DNA of 64,000 nucleotides from Helicobacter sp. MIT 21-1697 (lineage in GTDB: Bacteria; Campylobacterota; Campylobacteria; Campylobacterales; Helicobacteraceae). The stretch's first letter is position 1; every line of letters starts with the position of its first letter. Made by a program: the position numbers and the translations under genes. Positions 37,943 to 47,151 of this stretch are shown in pieces. A model generated the notes under the pieces. The model made no database searches and was not told where the DNA came from. It saw nothing but the letters and a program-made list of their open reading frames with translations. The stretch lies in assembly GCF_026241255.1 (NCBI RefSeq), contig NZ_JAPHNC010000003.1, positions 156,554 to 220,553 of the forward strand. Reading direction: 5' to 3'.

Positions 37943-40900
37943 TTATTTGGATTCTATAATTTGAATTTCCTCATTGGTGAGACTATAGAGTTGATACACC
38001 AAAGAATCAATGCGGGATTCTAAAGTGGAAGTGTCAAAGGTGGAATCTTTTGCCTTGGATTCTAAAATCCTATCCACTAAAGCAATGATATTATCAACGA
38101 TTTTTTGGTTTGCTTGAGTGATGTGGGGAAAACTAAAACAATCAATATAGATTGGCATAAGTCTTATAGCACTACCACCTAATTTTGTGCTTGATTTTTC
38201 AATAAAAAACCAAAAAAGTTTAGAATTTAAGACTCCTAAAATAAGTTTTTCCATTTGTTGATAGTTTTCTTTTAAGGCTACATTGTGAATGCTTGCATTA
38301 TGAAACATTCCTACATTATCAAAGCCAAATCTTGGATAATTTAGTAAGTCTGGTATCATAATCTTAGCAGTTCTATAAGTATGAGCATTTCTTAAAGCTG
38401 AAAATTTATAATAATTTTGCTCGTCTATAACTATTTTTCTTTGGAGCAAAACTGACTTTAAATTCTCTAAATATTCATAAGCAAGTGGATAATCGTTTTG
38501 TAGCGTATGTTTATGTATTAAAATATTTTCTTTATCGTAAGGATACAAAAGATATTTTGTTGCCTTGCAGTATTCAAACCTTTTAATATCCTCGCCATAG
38601 CAAAATGGCACTAAAATTTCTTTTTCTATATGAAATCTCCTAAACTCATTTTTTACCTCTATGGTATTTTTATCATTTGCAATAAAATCAAATAAAAATG
38701 CCTTATCATTCCCTGTTGATGAACCTTTGGCTATTTGAGCTATATTAGAGAATCTTAAAGGAAAAGATTTTAGTTTAAAAATAAGATGAGTTGCATTATC
38801 TTGCATTTCAAATCTAAAATAGTCCAAATTTAGACTTGATTGAGGTTTTAGAAAATAGTTATTGGAAATTATTGTCTCTACATCATTTTTAAAAGAACTC
38901 ATCTGCTCTTGTGAGATTTCACAACATTTTATTTCTTGCTTATATTGGTAATTGCTAACCTCAATAATGCTGACATCAACACTTGCAGAATCAAAAACTT
39001 TAACACCACTAAAGTCAATATAGCTTTCTATAAAAGATTTTTCTAATAAAAATTTTTGTAAGGATTTTCCATATCCCGCCTTTACCCATTTATTAGAAGT
39101 TACAAAAGTAAATCTAGCATTTTGCTTTAATAGTTTGAAAGCTAATTCAAAAAAATACACATAAATATCAGCTGCTCCATCAAAACATTTGTAATTTTTT
39201 AAATGTGGTTTCAAGGAAGTAATTTCTTGTTGCCTAATATAGGGCGGATTGCCAATCACCAAATCAAAGCCTTTGAAATCCCCAAAAGTATCTTTAATCT
39301 CTTGTGGTTTTTTCTTCATATTTCTTTGGCTTTGTGTAGCTTTGATTGCATTATTTGCACTCACTCGCTTTTGTTTTTCTTCAAAAGTTTCTAAATCTAG
39401 CACTTCAGGAAATGCAAATCGCCATTCAAAAGTATCACTTTTACGCAGAGATTCTAAAGTCTCAAATTCTTTGTGGATAAGCGCAAGTAAATCCTGCCCC
39501 TTTTTGTCTATGGGCTTAGGCTCTAGCTCCTCTAGGGTGGGTTGGAATTTAAAGGACTTTTTCTCTGCATTCTTTTTTCTAATAATCTTTATCATCTCCA
39601 TACCAAAGGGCGTTTCAATGTCAAAGACAGAATCCCCATAGGTGCGCACAAATGCCCCTAAATGTTTCTCTAAAGATTCCATTATGTAGCCATTGTTTAA
39701 AAGTGTGTCTTTGAAATAGGCTTTGAGTGCATTGATTTCTGCGTCTATTTGTGATTTATCGCCTAATTTTTCTTTATACATTTGCACCAAATTATTATAG
39801 CGCAGGAGCTTGTCTCTAAAATTGTTGCTAAATGTAGAATCTTTCTTTTTTAACCACGCAAAAGTACCTCTTTGCGGGGCTTTGTCTTTATCATACTCAT
39901 AAGTGTCAAAATGCGAAATAAGGCTATTCCCACACTTAATATTTATATCAATATTTGGCAGAGTCTCTAGCCTCTTATTAGCTATATCTTTATAAAAGCT
40001 GTATTTGAGTAGCTCTATCCAAAGGCGCAGCTTTGTTATCTCGCAAGAATTGGGATTAATATCCACGCCAAAGAGGCAGGATTCTATGAGTTTGCGTTTG
40101 TTGTAAAAAAGGGCTTTTTGAATTTTATGCGATTCTATGTTTTCGTGTGCGGGGAATGTGTAGGCAAAAGGCGCATTGTGAGAATCTCGCACAAGGATTT
40201 CATCATTTTCTATGCTAAGGGCAATGTCTTTTAATCTCTCATAATGTTCATCGCAGAGAATGCCTAGCTGAAATTTAAGTAAAATAAGTTCATTGAGGGC
40301 AGAGACGAGAAAATGCCCACTACCCACGCTTGGGTCGCAAATCCTTATGCTATCAAAAATCGCATTTGCTTCCCCTTATATCCCTCTTTAGAATCTGCGA
40401 GCTTATCAATCTTGGCTTTAAGGGATTGCAAATCCGCACATTGCCAATTTTTCGCAGTATTAAACTTTTGCAGCAGCATTTTTTGCAAGGATTGCTTACA
40501 CATATAGCTTGTGATAAAGCTAGGCGTGTAGAAACTGCCCTCTTTATAGCCATTAAGCTTTTCAAAGACAAGTCCCAAAACCGCAGCATTAATGAGCTTG
40601 TCATAATTGATTTTGGTGCGGTTTTGAATATCTTGTGCAGTCGTGGTGAAATTATAAGCGTGGAGAAAGGCAAAGAAATATTCTAAAAGCGGCAGTGTGG
40701 AATCTTGCGCAGTGAGATTGAAACTTTTTGACAAAGCTTTGTCTTTATACAAAATAGAATCTTTATAGAGTGCCAAAGGTTTAGAATCTAAACGCGCGAT
40801 TTCCTTGCCTTGTGATTCTAAGGGGGTTTTATCAAACAAGCTAGAGTTGAGATAGGGGATAGAGCTTAAAGATTGTGGGACATCGGCTTCTCTTTTGCCC

Positions 40901-41987
40901 TCCTCTTTGGCTAGGATTTCAAAAAAGAGCGTGTTGAGTGTGGCAAAAGTAGGGAGGCAATCCACATTCAAAAAAGGCTTTTGTATATGCTTGAAAGAGA
41001 GCAGCATAGATTCTACAAGGCGCAAAAACAACAGGCGGTTATTCCAAGTGGTGATGAGCTTAAAGGCATTTTCAAAATCGCTGTGTTTATCATAAGCAAA
41101 GGCTGTGCATAGAGTATCTAAGAGCGTATTTTTGCTGCATTTGCTTTGATGAGCACCTTGCCATTTTGCCTTTGCTCCTCTAAGCCCAAGATGTAGAGGA
41201 GTTCATTATAAAATCCCACATTAAGTGTGCTTGCGTCAATGTAGCTTTTGCGCTTTAAAAGCACAGCAGGGCTTAGGGCTTGATAGATAAGGGGTAGTAA
41301 AGAAGTGTGCAAATTCTCCGCTAAAAGGCTCTGCGTAAGGGCAAAATGTGTAAAGGCAAGTGTGGAATCAAGGCTGGGCAAAAGCAACTTTAGCTCATCA
41401 TAAAACTTTTGAGTGCTTGTGTCATTGCCCTCTTTATGTTCGCAGTTTTTAAAGGCTTTTATAATGTCTTTGTGTTTGGTAAATTGGACAAACTCTTTTG
41501 TGTCAATGAAGTAAAAATCGCGCGTGTTGCTTAGGAGTATAAAGCTAAGGTTGTTATTCTTGTGTGTAAGACTTTCGCGCAGGTAGTAGAGGATAGATTC
41601 ATACAGGGCTTTGGATTCTAAACGAATTATATTTGGAGTGTCCTCTAGGGTGTTTGTATCTAAAGTTGTTTTGCCCCCCCCCCCCAATAAATTCATCTTT
41701 TTGTGCGCTAAAGGTTTGGTTTCAAAAATCACTTTTGGCGTAGAATATTCATAAATGGCTAAGTCAATTCTGCCTTTTGTATTGCACTCGTAAGCAAAAG
41801 TTTGTTTTAAAAAATCACGCAAAATATTCTTTTGGTGCTCTTCTGATTCTTTGTTTTCTACCGCTTTTACAATGTCTTTAAAATAGACTTCCAAACTTTG
41901 TTTAAAGCCTTCAAGTGTTTCTTGCGTGGGATAAAGTGGATTGTAATTTGATACAAAATCTTGCAATTTGATAAACTTATAATGCAT
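37943..41987 (-). pseudogene. Type IIG restriction-modification enzyme broken by two frameshifts
   Basis: Three consecutive minus-strand frames make one enzyme. Frame 1 (41987-41118) holds the nuclease: RIDLAIYEYSTPKVIFETK, a PD-ExK type centre. Frame 2 runs from about 41130 to 40345, and frame 3 from about 40380 to 37943, with the methylase motifs SVGSGHFL and IGNPPYI. Adding one base in the A5 near 41127-41131 and one in the G4 near 40369-40373 restores 1348 residues. A G12 tract (41674-41685) in frame 1 is in frame. The product would both cut and methylate one DNA site; as read it is inactive. The breaks could also be sequencing errors. Confidence 0.85.
41674..41685. repeat. C12/G12 tract in type IIG gene
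   Basis: Twelve C on the plus strand encode LLGGGGK near residue 103 of the first frame. Length changes would switch the enzyme's N-terminal part off; the present length is in frame with its start. Confidence 0.88.
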
Positions 41988-42204
41988 TCTCTCCCCTTTG
42001 CTTTTTTCTTATCATTTTATCATTTTATCTTAATTTCTCTCTTTTTACCCAAAAGGGAAGTGGAAATATTAAGGGATAAAGCTAGCGAGGATTTTTAAAA
42101 TCTTTAAAGATAAAAACAATCTGCTTTGAGAAGTTTTTGTGATTTTGTAATAAATTTTTATGTTAGAATAAAACGAGATAAGCAAGTGCAGCATAGGAGT
42201 ACAA

Positions 42205-42786
42205 ATGAAATCATCAACGCACAATAGAAAGATTTTCATCGCGCTTATCATCATTTTGCCTTTATATTTTATCCACATACCATTTGCATATGATGAGGAG
42301 ATTCTTAAAATATTTAGAATGAGCGAAAAAATAAATCAAGATTCTCTTTTGTTGGGACATATCAAATTCCTTGCGCTTTTTGCATTGTGTATTGCTGCTA
42401 TCATATTTAAAAAATGGCTAGATTCTAAGTATCAGCTTAAATGGTATAGAATCTGCTCAAGTGTCGCACTTAACCTTGTCTTTATGTTTATGTGTTTTTT
42501 AAGTCTTGAAAAATCTTTAGGTTTTTACTGCACTTATTATTGGTCTTTTAATTGCAAAGATAATGCGGAAGATTCCCTTTGCTCAAATTTTCCACCAGAA
42601 ATTGATATAGCCTATCTCTTTGCGACAATCCCTTTATTTTCTGCATTGGTATTGCTCCTAAGTTTTATGGCACATAATAAAATACTTGGTTTTGTGGGAA
42701 AAACTTGGTTTCTTATTTTGCTTGGTACAAATGCTGTGGCTATTTTAATGAATGTTGGTCGCAATGGGGTTGGTTGCTATGATTAA
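42205..42786 (+). CDS. Four-helix membrane protein, unknown function
   Basis: The 193-residue protein has hydrophobic segments near residues 9-26, 50-67, 86-102, 136-155 and 165-182. Between the third and fourth lies a cysteine-bearing loop (FYCTYYWSFNCK and DSLCSNFPP) that probably faces the periplasm and forms disulfides. No family is recognised. A TAGAAT 30 bases upstream and AGGAG give it its own promoter and ribosome-binding site. It is convergent with gatB. Confidence 0.6.
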   Translation: MKSSTHNRKIFIALIIILPLYFIHIPFAYDEEILKIFRMSEKINQDSLLLGHIKFLALFALCIAAIIFKKWLDSKYQLKWYRICSSVALNLVFMFMCFLSLEKSLGFYCTYYWSFNCKDNAEDSLCSNFPPEIDIAYLFATIPLFSALVLLLSFMAHNKILGFVGKTWFLILLGTNAVAILMNVGRNGVGCYD

Positions 42787-42800
42787 AAACATTTGTGCCC

Positions 42801-44225
42801 TTAGCCTAATTTTTCCCTCAAAAGTTCATTTACTCTCGCTGGATTTGCGCCTTTAACACTTTTCATCACTTGCCCAACAAAAAATCCAAAGAGCTTGTCT
42901 TTGCCACTTTTGTATTCCGCGACTTTATCGGCATTGGCATTGAGCACAGATTCTATCACACTGAGTATTGCGCCCTCATCATTGACTTGTGCTAATCCCA
43001 TAGAATCTATGAGGCTATCCACATCGCCCCCCTTAACCACAAGCACATCTAAAATTTCTTTAGCACTTTTGCCACTGATTTTGCCCTCTTCAATGCGTTT
43101 GACAAGCGTAGCTAAAGTTTTAGAATCCACCCCACAAGTTTGCAATGTGCTCTCCCCCTTGAGCCTTCCTAAAAGCTCTGTGGTAAGCCAAGTAAGCGCA
43201 CCTTTGGCACTTGCACCCTCTGCAAGCATAGATTCAAAATATAGCGCAAGCTCAAGGCTACCTGTAAGCACCCCTGCATCATAGGGCTTAAGTCCTAAGG
43301 TATTGATGTATCTTGCTCGTTTTTCATCAGGCATTTCTGGAATCTCGCGTCCCTCACGCATAAGATTCTCATCAATAAACACAGGTAAAAGGTCTGGGTC
43401 AGGGAAATAACGATAGTCAGCTGCCTCTTCCTTGCCACGCATTGAGCGTGTAATGCCTTTGGTAGTATCAAAAAGGCGCGTTTCTTGCACAACTTCGCTT
43501 TTGTATGTGCCATCTTCCCACGCTTCAATTTGCCGCTCTACTTCGTATTCAATGGCTTTTTGGATAAATTTAAAGGAATTAAGATTCTTAATCTCCACAC
43601 GCGTATAGAGTTTGGAATCTCCTTTAGGGCGGATAGAAACATTTGCATCGCACCTAAAGCTTCCCTCCTGCATATTTGCATCACTTATGCCAAGAAATCG
43701 CACAATAGAATGCAGCTTTTTAAGATAGGCTACTGCCTCATCAGAACTCCGCATATCAGGCTCACTCACAATTTCTAGCAAAGGTGTGCAAGCACGATTT
43801 AAATCAACCTTTGAATATCCCTCTTCGTGGATATTTTTACCTGCGTCTTCCTCAAGGTGCGCACGCGTAACACCGATAGTTTTTGTTTGATTCTCATATT
43901 CAATTTCAATGCTGCCGCGTCCGATGATAGGAATCTCAAATTGACTGATTTGATATGCCTTTGGCAAATCGGGGTAGAAGTAGTTTTTGCGTGCGAATAT
44001 GGAATTTTGGTTAATTGTCGCATTAATAGCAGTGCCAAAGGAAATCGCCTTTTTGACTGCTTCGCGATTAAGCACAGGGAGCGCACCGGGTAGTCCCAAA
44101 CAGGTGGGGCAGACATTTTTATTAGGCTCATCACCAAAGCTTGTCGCACAAGCACAAAAAATTTTTGTTTTGGTATTAAGCTGGACATGCACTTCTAATC
44201 CGATAATGGTCTCATACGCTGACAT
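42801..44225 (-). CDS. gatB: Asp/Glu-tRNA amidotransferase subunit B
   Basis: GatB is the tRNA-binding kinase subunit of GatCAB, which converts misacylated Asp-tRNA-Asn and Glu-tRNA-Gln to the correct amide; Helicobacter needs it for Gln and Asn codons. The 474-residue protein begins [21 protein letters not shown], has the zinc-site cysteines around [23 protein letters not shown], and a C-terminal helical/YqeY tail ending with [17 protein letters not shown]. Confidence 0.96.
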   Translation of the reverse strand: MSAYETIIGLEVHVQLNTKTKIFCACATSFGDEPNKNVCPTCLGLPGALPVLNREAVKKAISFGTAINATINQNSIFARKNYFYPDLPKAYQISQFEIPIIGRGSIEIEYENQTKTIGVTRAHLEEDAGKNIHEEGYSKVDLNRACTPLLEIVSEPDMRSSDEAVAYLKKLHSIVRFLGISDANMQEGSFRCDANVSIRPKGDSKLYTRVEIKNLNSFKFIQKAIEYEVERQIEAWEDGTYKSEVVQETRLFDTTKGITRSMRGKEEAADYRYFPDPDLLPVFIDENLMREGREIPEMPDEKRARYINTLGLKPYDAGVLTGSLELALYFESMLAEGASAKGALTWLTTELLGRLKGESTLQTCGVDSKTLATLVKRIEEGKISGKSAKEILDVLVVKGGDVDSLIDSMGLAQVNDEGAILSVIESVLNANADKVAEYKSGKDKLFGFFVGQVMKSVKGANPARVNELLREKLG

Positions 44226-44316
44226 TCAATAGCCTTTTGTTGTGGAAATATTGGAATATAAAGTGCTAGTATAGGCTAATAGGCATAAAATATTTATAAA
44301 TTCTTAAAAATTTTTA

Positions 44317-44322
44317 TATAAT
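44317..44322 (+). promoter_or_regulatory. Probable -10 box with a long leader
   Basis: TATAAT lies 111 bases before the GTG at 44434, so the mRNA would have a roughly 100-base leader containing an AGGAG site near its end. No riboswitch fold is recognised in the leader. Confidence 0.45.
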
Positions 44323-44433
44323 GTCGTTGAAAACAAAAGTAAATGTTATTACAAAATAGAGCTAGAGATGACGATATATAGGTTAGTTAGAACCTTTAGA
44401 ATCTTTTATTTGAGACAATGAGGAGTAAGCAAA

Positions 44434-45105
44434 GTGAAGAGAATATTCTTAATGGGCTGTATCGTAAGTTTGATATGTGCTGAAGAATTGCAGATTCCCA
44501 AGCTTGATGTAGCACCTCATACGCTTTCTTCTACTCAAAATGTTGAAGAAAAGGATAAAGATGAAGATACTAAAGTAAAGGCTCAAGTGAGTAAAAATTT
44601 CTCAATTATGGCAAATACCATCGCCAATGAGGGATATTCAGAGTTTGAGCTTGAAACGGGCAATACTCATTTGAATGAATTTGAAGCACCGATGTCTCGG
44701 TATGGTGTTGGTATAGAGCTGAATTATTCTCTTAAGCCTAATGCGGGTGTAAAATTAAATTTTTTTGTATCAAATATCTTAGAGATTGATTCACAAAGGC
44801 GAGGGGGCAAAGTCAAAACTTATGATAACGCACAACGTTACGAAGAAAATGCTTATGATTATGGCACTAGAGTAATGTATCCTGTATGGGCAAATAGCAT
44901 TGGTATGGTTCTCACTATCCTCAAATCTCATCGCATTGTGCTTACATTAAGGCAAACGCAGCTTTCAAATAACGATGCGCTTTTAGCATCATCTCCACAA
45001 GGAGTCGGTGCGCCTGTTGTAAGAAATGTCGCCCAAGCAAATTCCTATACTAACCTTTATGCAATTACTACACAAGTTTTTTTGACATATAGCTATGTGT
45101 TTTAA
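44434..45105 (+). CDS. Exported beta-rich envelope protein, unknown function
   Basis: The 223-residue product starts at GTG 44434 after TGAGGAG. Residues 1-16 form a short signal peptide (ending ICAEE); a charged linker follows to about 50; the rest is alternating beta-strand, for example RYGVGIELNYSLK, GVKLNFFVSN and a final VFLTYSYVF, which ends in phenylalanine as outer-membrane barrels do. It is probably a small outer-membrane barrel. I recognise no family. Confidence 0.6.
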   Translation: MKRIFLMGCIVSLICAEELQIPKLDVAPHTLSSTQNVEEKDKDEDTKVKAQVSKNFSIMANTIANEGYSEFELETGNTHLNEFEAPMSRYGVGIELNYSLKPNAGVKLNFFVSNILEIDSQRRGGKVKTYDNAQRYEENAYDYGTRVMYPVWANSIGMVLTILKSHRIVLTLRQTQLSNNDALLASSPQGVGAPVVRNVAQANSYTNLYAITTQVFLTYSYVF

Positions 45106-45130
45106 TGAGCTTTGATATAATACGCTCATT
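45104..45130. promoter_or_regulatory. Inverted repeat enclosing the gpsA -10 box
   Basis: AATGAGC (45104-45110) and GCTCATT (45124-45130) are exact inverse arms around a 13-base loop containing TATAAT (45116-45121), 27 bases before the gpsA ATG. The left arm begins at the stop of the preceding gene. It may be an operator or a weak terminator. Confidence 0.45.
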
Positions 45131-45148
45131 ACAATAAGTGAGGATATT

Positions 45149-46084
45149 ATGAATAAAGTAAGTGTGTTTGGTGGAGGAGCGTGGGGTAGAGCATTAGCTT
45201 TTGCATTGGCTGAAAAAAATGAGGTAAGAATCATATCACGCAGGGATATTGGTCCTTTGCTTGAACCTTTAAATCAAAGTCTAGTAGCATTAAATTGCGC
45301 ACCAATTATGCAAGTTTCTCATAAAGAGGCATTAGATGCGCAGTATTTTGTTATGGCAATAGCCACAAGTGCGTTGCGAGAATGGTTAGCAGTAGCTCAT
45401 TTGCCTCAAGAGATAAAGATTCTCTGTGCGAGCAAAGGGATAGAATCTGGAAGTGGTGCATTTGTGAGTGATATTATGGAGGAGCGCATTGCTCATAAAA
45501 GTATCGCCTATTTGTGCGGTCCTAGCTTTGCTTCTGAAGTGGTGCATTCTTTGCCTTGCGCACTTGTCATTCATTCGCGCAATCTTGAGTTAAGTCGCGA
45601 ATTTGGCACTTTGATGCCACATTTTATTAAAACTTATGTAAGTCCTGATGTGGTGGGTGGAGAAGTAGCTGGAGCATATAAAAATGTGATTGCCATAGCA
45701 GGAGGTATTTGTGATGGGTTGGCATTTGGTATGAATGCAAAAGCCTCTCTTCTTGCGCGAGGACTTGTAGAAATGAGCCGATTTGGAGAGCATTTTGGCG
45801 CAAAAATGGAGACATTCTTGGGGCTTTCTGGTGCTGGAGATTTATTTTTAACCTCAAATTCTACAATGTCGCGTAACTATCGTGTAGGACTTGGATTGGC
45901 GCAGGGAAAAGCAATCAATGAGATTCTTAAAGAGCTTGGTGAAGTAGCTGAAGGTGTGATTACCGCAAAAGCAATTACAGAAATAGGACAAAGGGAAAAT
46001 ATTTATACGCCTATTGCGAGAGAAATTAACTTGATTATTAATGGAAAAAATGTGAGGGAGAGTTCAAAAGCATTGATGGCATAG
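45149..46084 (+). CDS. gpsA: Glycerol-3-phosphate dehydrogenase
   Basis: GpsA makes sn-glycerol-3-phosphate from dihydroxyacetone phosphate for phospholipid synthesis. The 311-residue protein has the nucleotide site VFGGGAWGRALAFALA, LCGPSFASEV, the catalytic lysine in GAYKNVIAIAGG, and the C-terminal GLSGAGDLFLT. It is slightly shorter than the E. coli enzyme, as in other Helicobacter. It converges on hup with a 29-base gap. Confidence 0.95.
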   Translation: MNKVSVFGGGAWGRALAFALAEKNEVRIISRRDIGPLLEPLNQSLVALNCAPIMQVSHKEALDAQYFVMAIATSALREWLAVAHLPQEIKILCASKGIESGSGAFVSDIMEERIAHKSIAYLCGPSFASEVVHSLPCALVIHSRNLELSREFGTLMPHFIKTYVSPDVVGGEVAGAYKNVIAIAGGICDGLAFGMNAKASLLARGLVEMSRFGEHFGAKMETFLGLSGAGDLFLTSNSTMSRNYRVGLGLAQGKAINEILKELGEVAEGVITAKAITEIGQRENIYTPIAREINLIINGKNVRESSKALMA

Positions 46085-46113
46085 CCCAAAAGGCTATGCA
46101 AAGAGAGAAAGAC

Positions 46114-46401
46114 TTATTTTTTAGCTTTTGCTACTTGGTCTTTCAAGCCTTTTCCGGGGCGGAACTTAGGCACAGCCTTTTCTTTTGTTTGGTAAGTTTT
46201 GTTTGTCCCGGGAACTTTGCCGCTTTTAGCTTTTTGAATAGCTGTTTCAAATTTACCAAAACCGACAAGCTCTACACTTTGTTTTTTAGAAAGAGCTTTG
46301 GAGATAGCATCCACAAAAGAATTTACTGCTTGTTCAGCATCTTTTTTTGTGTTGTAGTCACCAACTTTCTTAACCAAATCTACAAACTCAGCCTTGTTCA
46401 T
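46114..46401 (-). CDS. hup: DNA-binding protein HU
   Basis: HU is the small histone-like protein that bends and packs DNA. The 95-residue sequence shows MNKAEFVDLVKKVGDY, the dimer core, VELVGFGKFE, and the DNA-gripping arm with RPGKGLKDQV (KFRPGKGLK in place of the usual FKPGK). Its promoter (46437-46465) is a close match to consensus, consistent with high expression. Confidence 0.95.
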   Translation of the reverse strand: MNKAEFVDLVKKVGDYNTKKDAEQAVNSFVDAISKALSKKQSVELVGFGKFETAIQKAKSGKVPGTNKTYQTKEKAVPKFRPGKGLKDQVAKAKK

Positions 46402-46436
46402 TACAAACTCCTTGATGTTAAATTTTGAACGCTCAC

Positions 46437-46465
46437 ATTCTATACAATTTTAAGTCTTAAGTCAA
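46437..46465 (-). promoter_or_regulatory. hup promoter, near-consensus
   Basis: On the minus strand TTGACT (46465-46460) and TAGAAT (46442-46437) are separated by 17 bases, 36 bases before the hup ATG. A -35 this good is rare in Helicobacter. Confidence 0.6.
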
Positions 46466-46528
46466 GGTATATGTGGATATTTTGCATAAATTCATTACAA
46501 AAAGCATTACTTAAACATTTATTTTATA

Positions 46529-46539
46529 CCCCCCCCCCC
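46529..46539. repeat. C11/G11 tract between the FliT-like gene and hup
   Basis: Eleven C on the plus strand lie one base after the stop of the FliT-like gene (minus strand) and about 64 bases upstream of the hup -35. It is non-coding, so any effect would be on hup transcription or on the mRNA 3' end. Confidence 0.8.
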
Positions 46540-46540
46540 A

Positions 46541-46774
46541 TTAATTAGCATTTTCAAGAAATTTTTTTGCCGCTTTGATTTGTTCCATATTGATTCTAGT
46601 TTTAAGTTGTTTGGCTTCTAAGAGCATCTTAGTTTGCTTAATCAACTCAAGAGCTTGGAGCTTTGTCTCAAGTGGAGCATTTGGAAGATCCTGTGGGAGG
46701 TTACTTACAAGAAGAAAGGCTGCTTGGTCATCTTCACGAAGTAGAGCGACTTTAAGTTTATCGAGCCAATTCAT
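46541..46774 (-). CDS. Putative flagellar chaperone, FliT-like
   Basis: The 77-residue, all-helical, charged protein (MNWLDKLKVALLREDDQAAF, then LELIKQTKMLLEAKQLKTR) starts 17 bases inside the fliS end, so it is translated with fliS. Position and size suit a FliT-type export chaperone for FliD, but the sequence gives no decisive motif. Confidence 0.55.
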   Translation of the reverse strand: MNWLDKLKVALLREDDQAAFLLVSNLPQDLPNAPLETKLQALELIKQTKMLLEAKQLKTRINMEQIKAAKKFLENAN

Positions 46775-47141
46775 CTTGATTAATTTCTCGCCACGCTTCT
46801 AAAAGTCCTTTTGCCACATTCATTACAATGTCAATTTTATTTGTGTCATTGGCAACATTGGCTTGTGTAAGGAGTTTGATTTGATGGGTATAAAGTCCTG
46901 TAAGATATACAGCTACCTCGCCACCTTTATCATAATCAAGCGTATTAAGAAGCTCGGTAAAAATATCAGTAGTGCGATTAATATAGTAGATTTTTTTTTC
47001 AATATCTTCAGCTTCCATATGCCGCTTGGCTTGAGCACAGAATCTTAAAATACCTTCATAGAGCATTTCTACAAGTTTTACGGGGGATTCTACTGAAACT
47101 GAATTTTGTTGATAGAGACTATAAGCATTGTTGCCATACAT
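46758..47141 (-). CDS. fliS: Flagellin chaperone FliS
   Basis: FliS binds the C-terminus of flagellin and prevents early polymerisation; in epsilonproteobacteria it also interacts with FliW. The 127-residue helical protein starts YGNNAYSLYQQNSV, continues PVKLVEMLYEGILRF, and has YINRTTDIFTELLNTLDYDKG, the family signature. It starts 10 bases after fliD and overlaps the next gene by 17 bases. Confidence 0.93.
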   Translation of the reverse strand: MYGNNAYSLYQQNSVSVESPVKLVEMLYEGILRFCAQAKRHMEAEDIEKKIYYINRTTDIFTELLNTLDYDKGGEVAVYLTGLYTHQIKLLTQANVANDTNKIDIVMNVAKGLLEAWREINQDELAR

Positions 47142-47151
47142 TGGTTACTCC

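Noticed and set aside
44340..44433. Riboswitch in the long leader of the 44434 gene
   Set aside because: No known aptamer pattern is recognisable and the downstream gene has no metabolic role to suggest one.
46080..46098. CATAGCC/GGCTATG stem-loop between gpsA and hup as a terminator
   Set aside because: No T-run follows on either strand; the stem may be coincidental.
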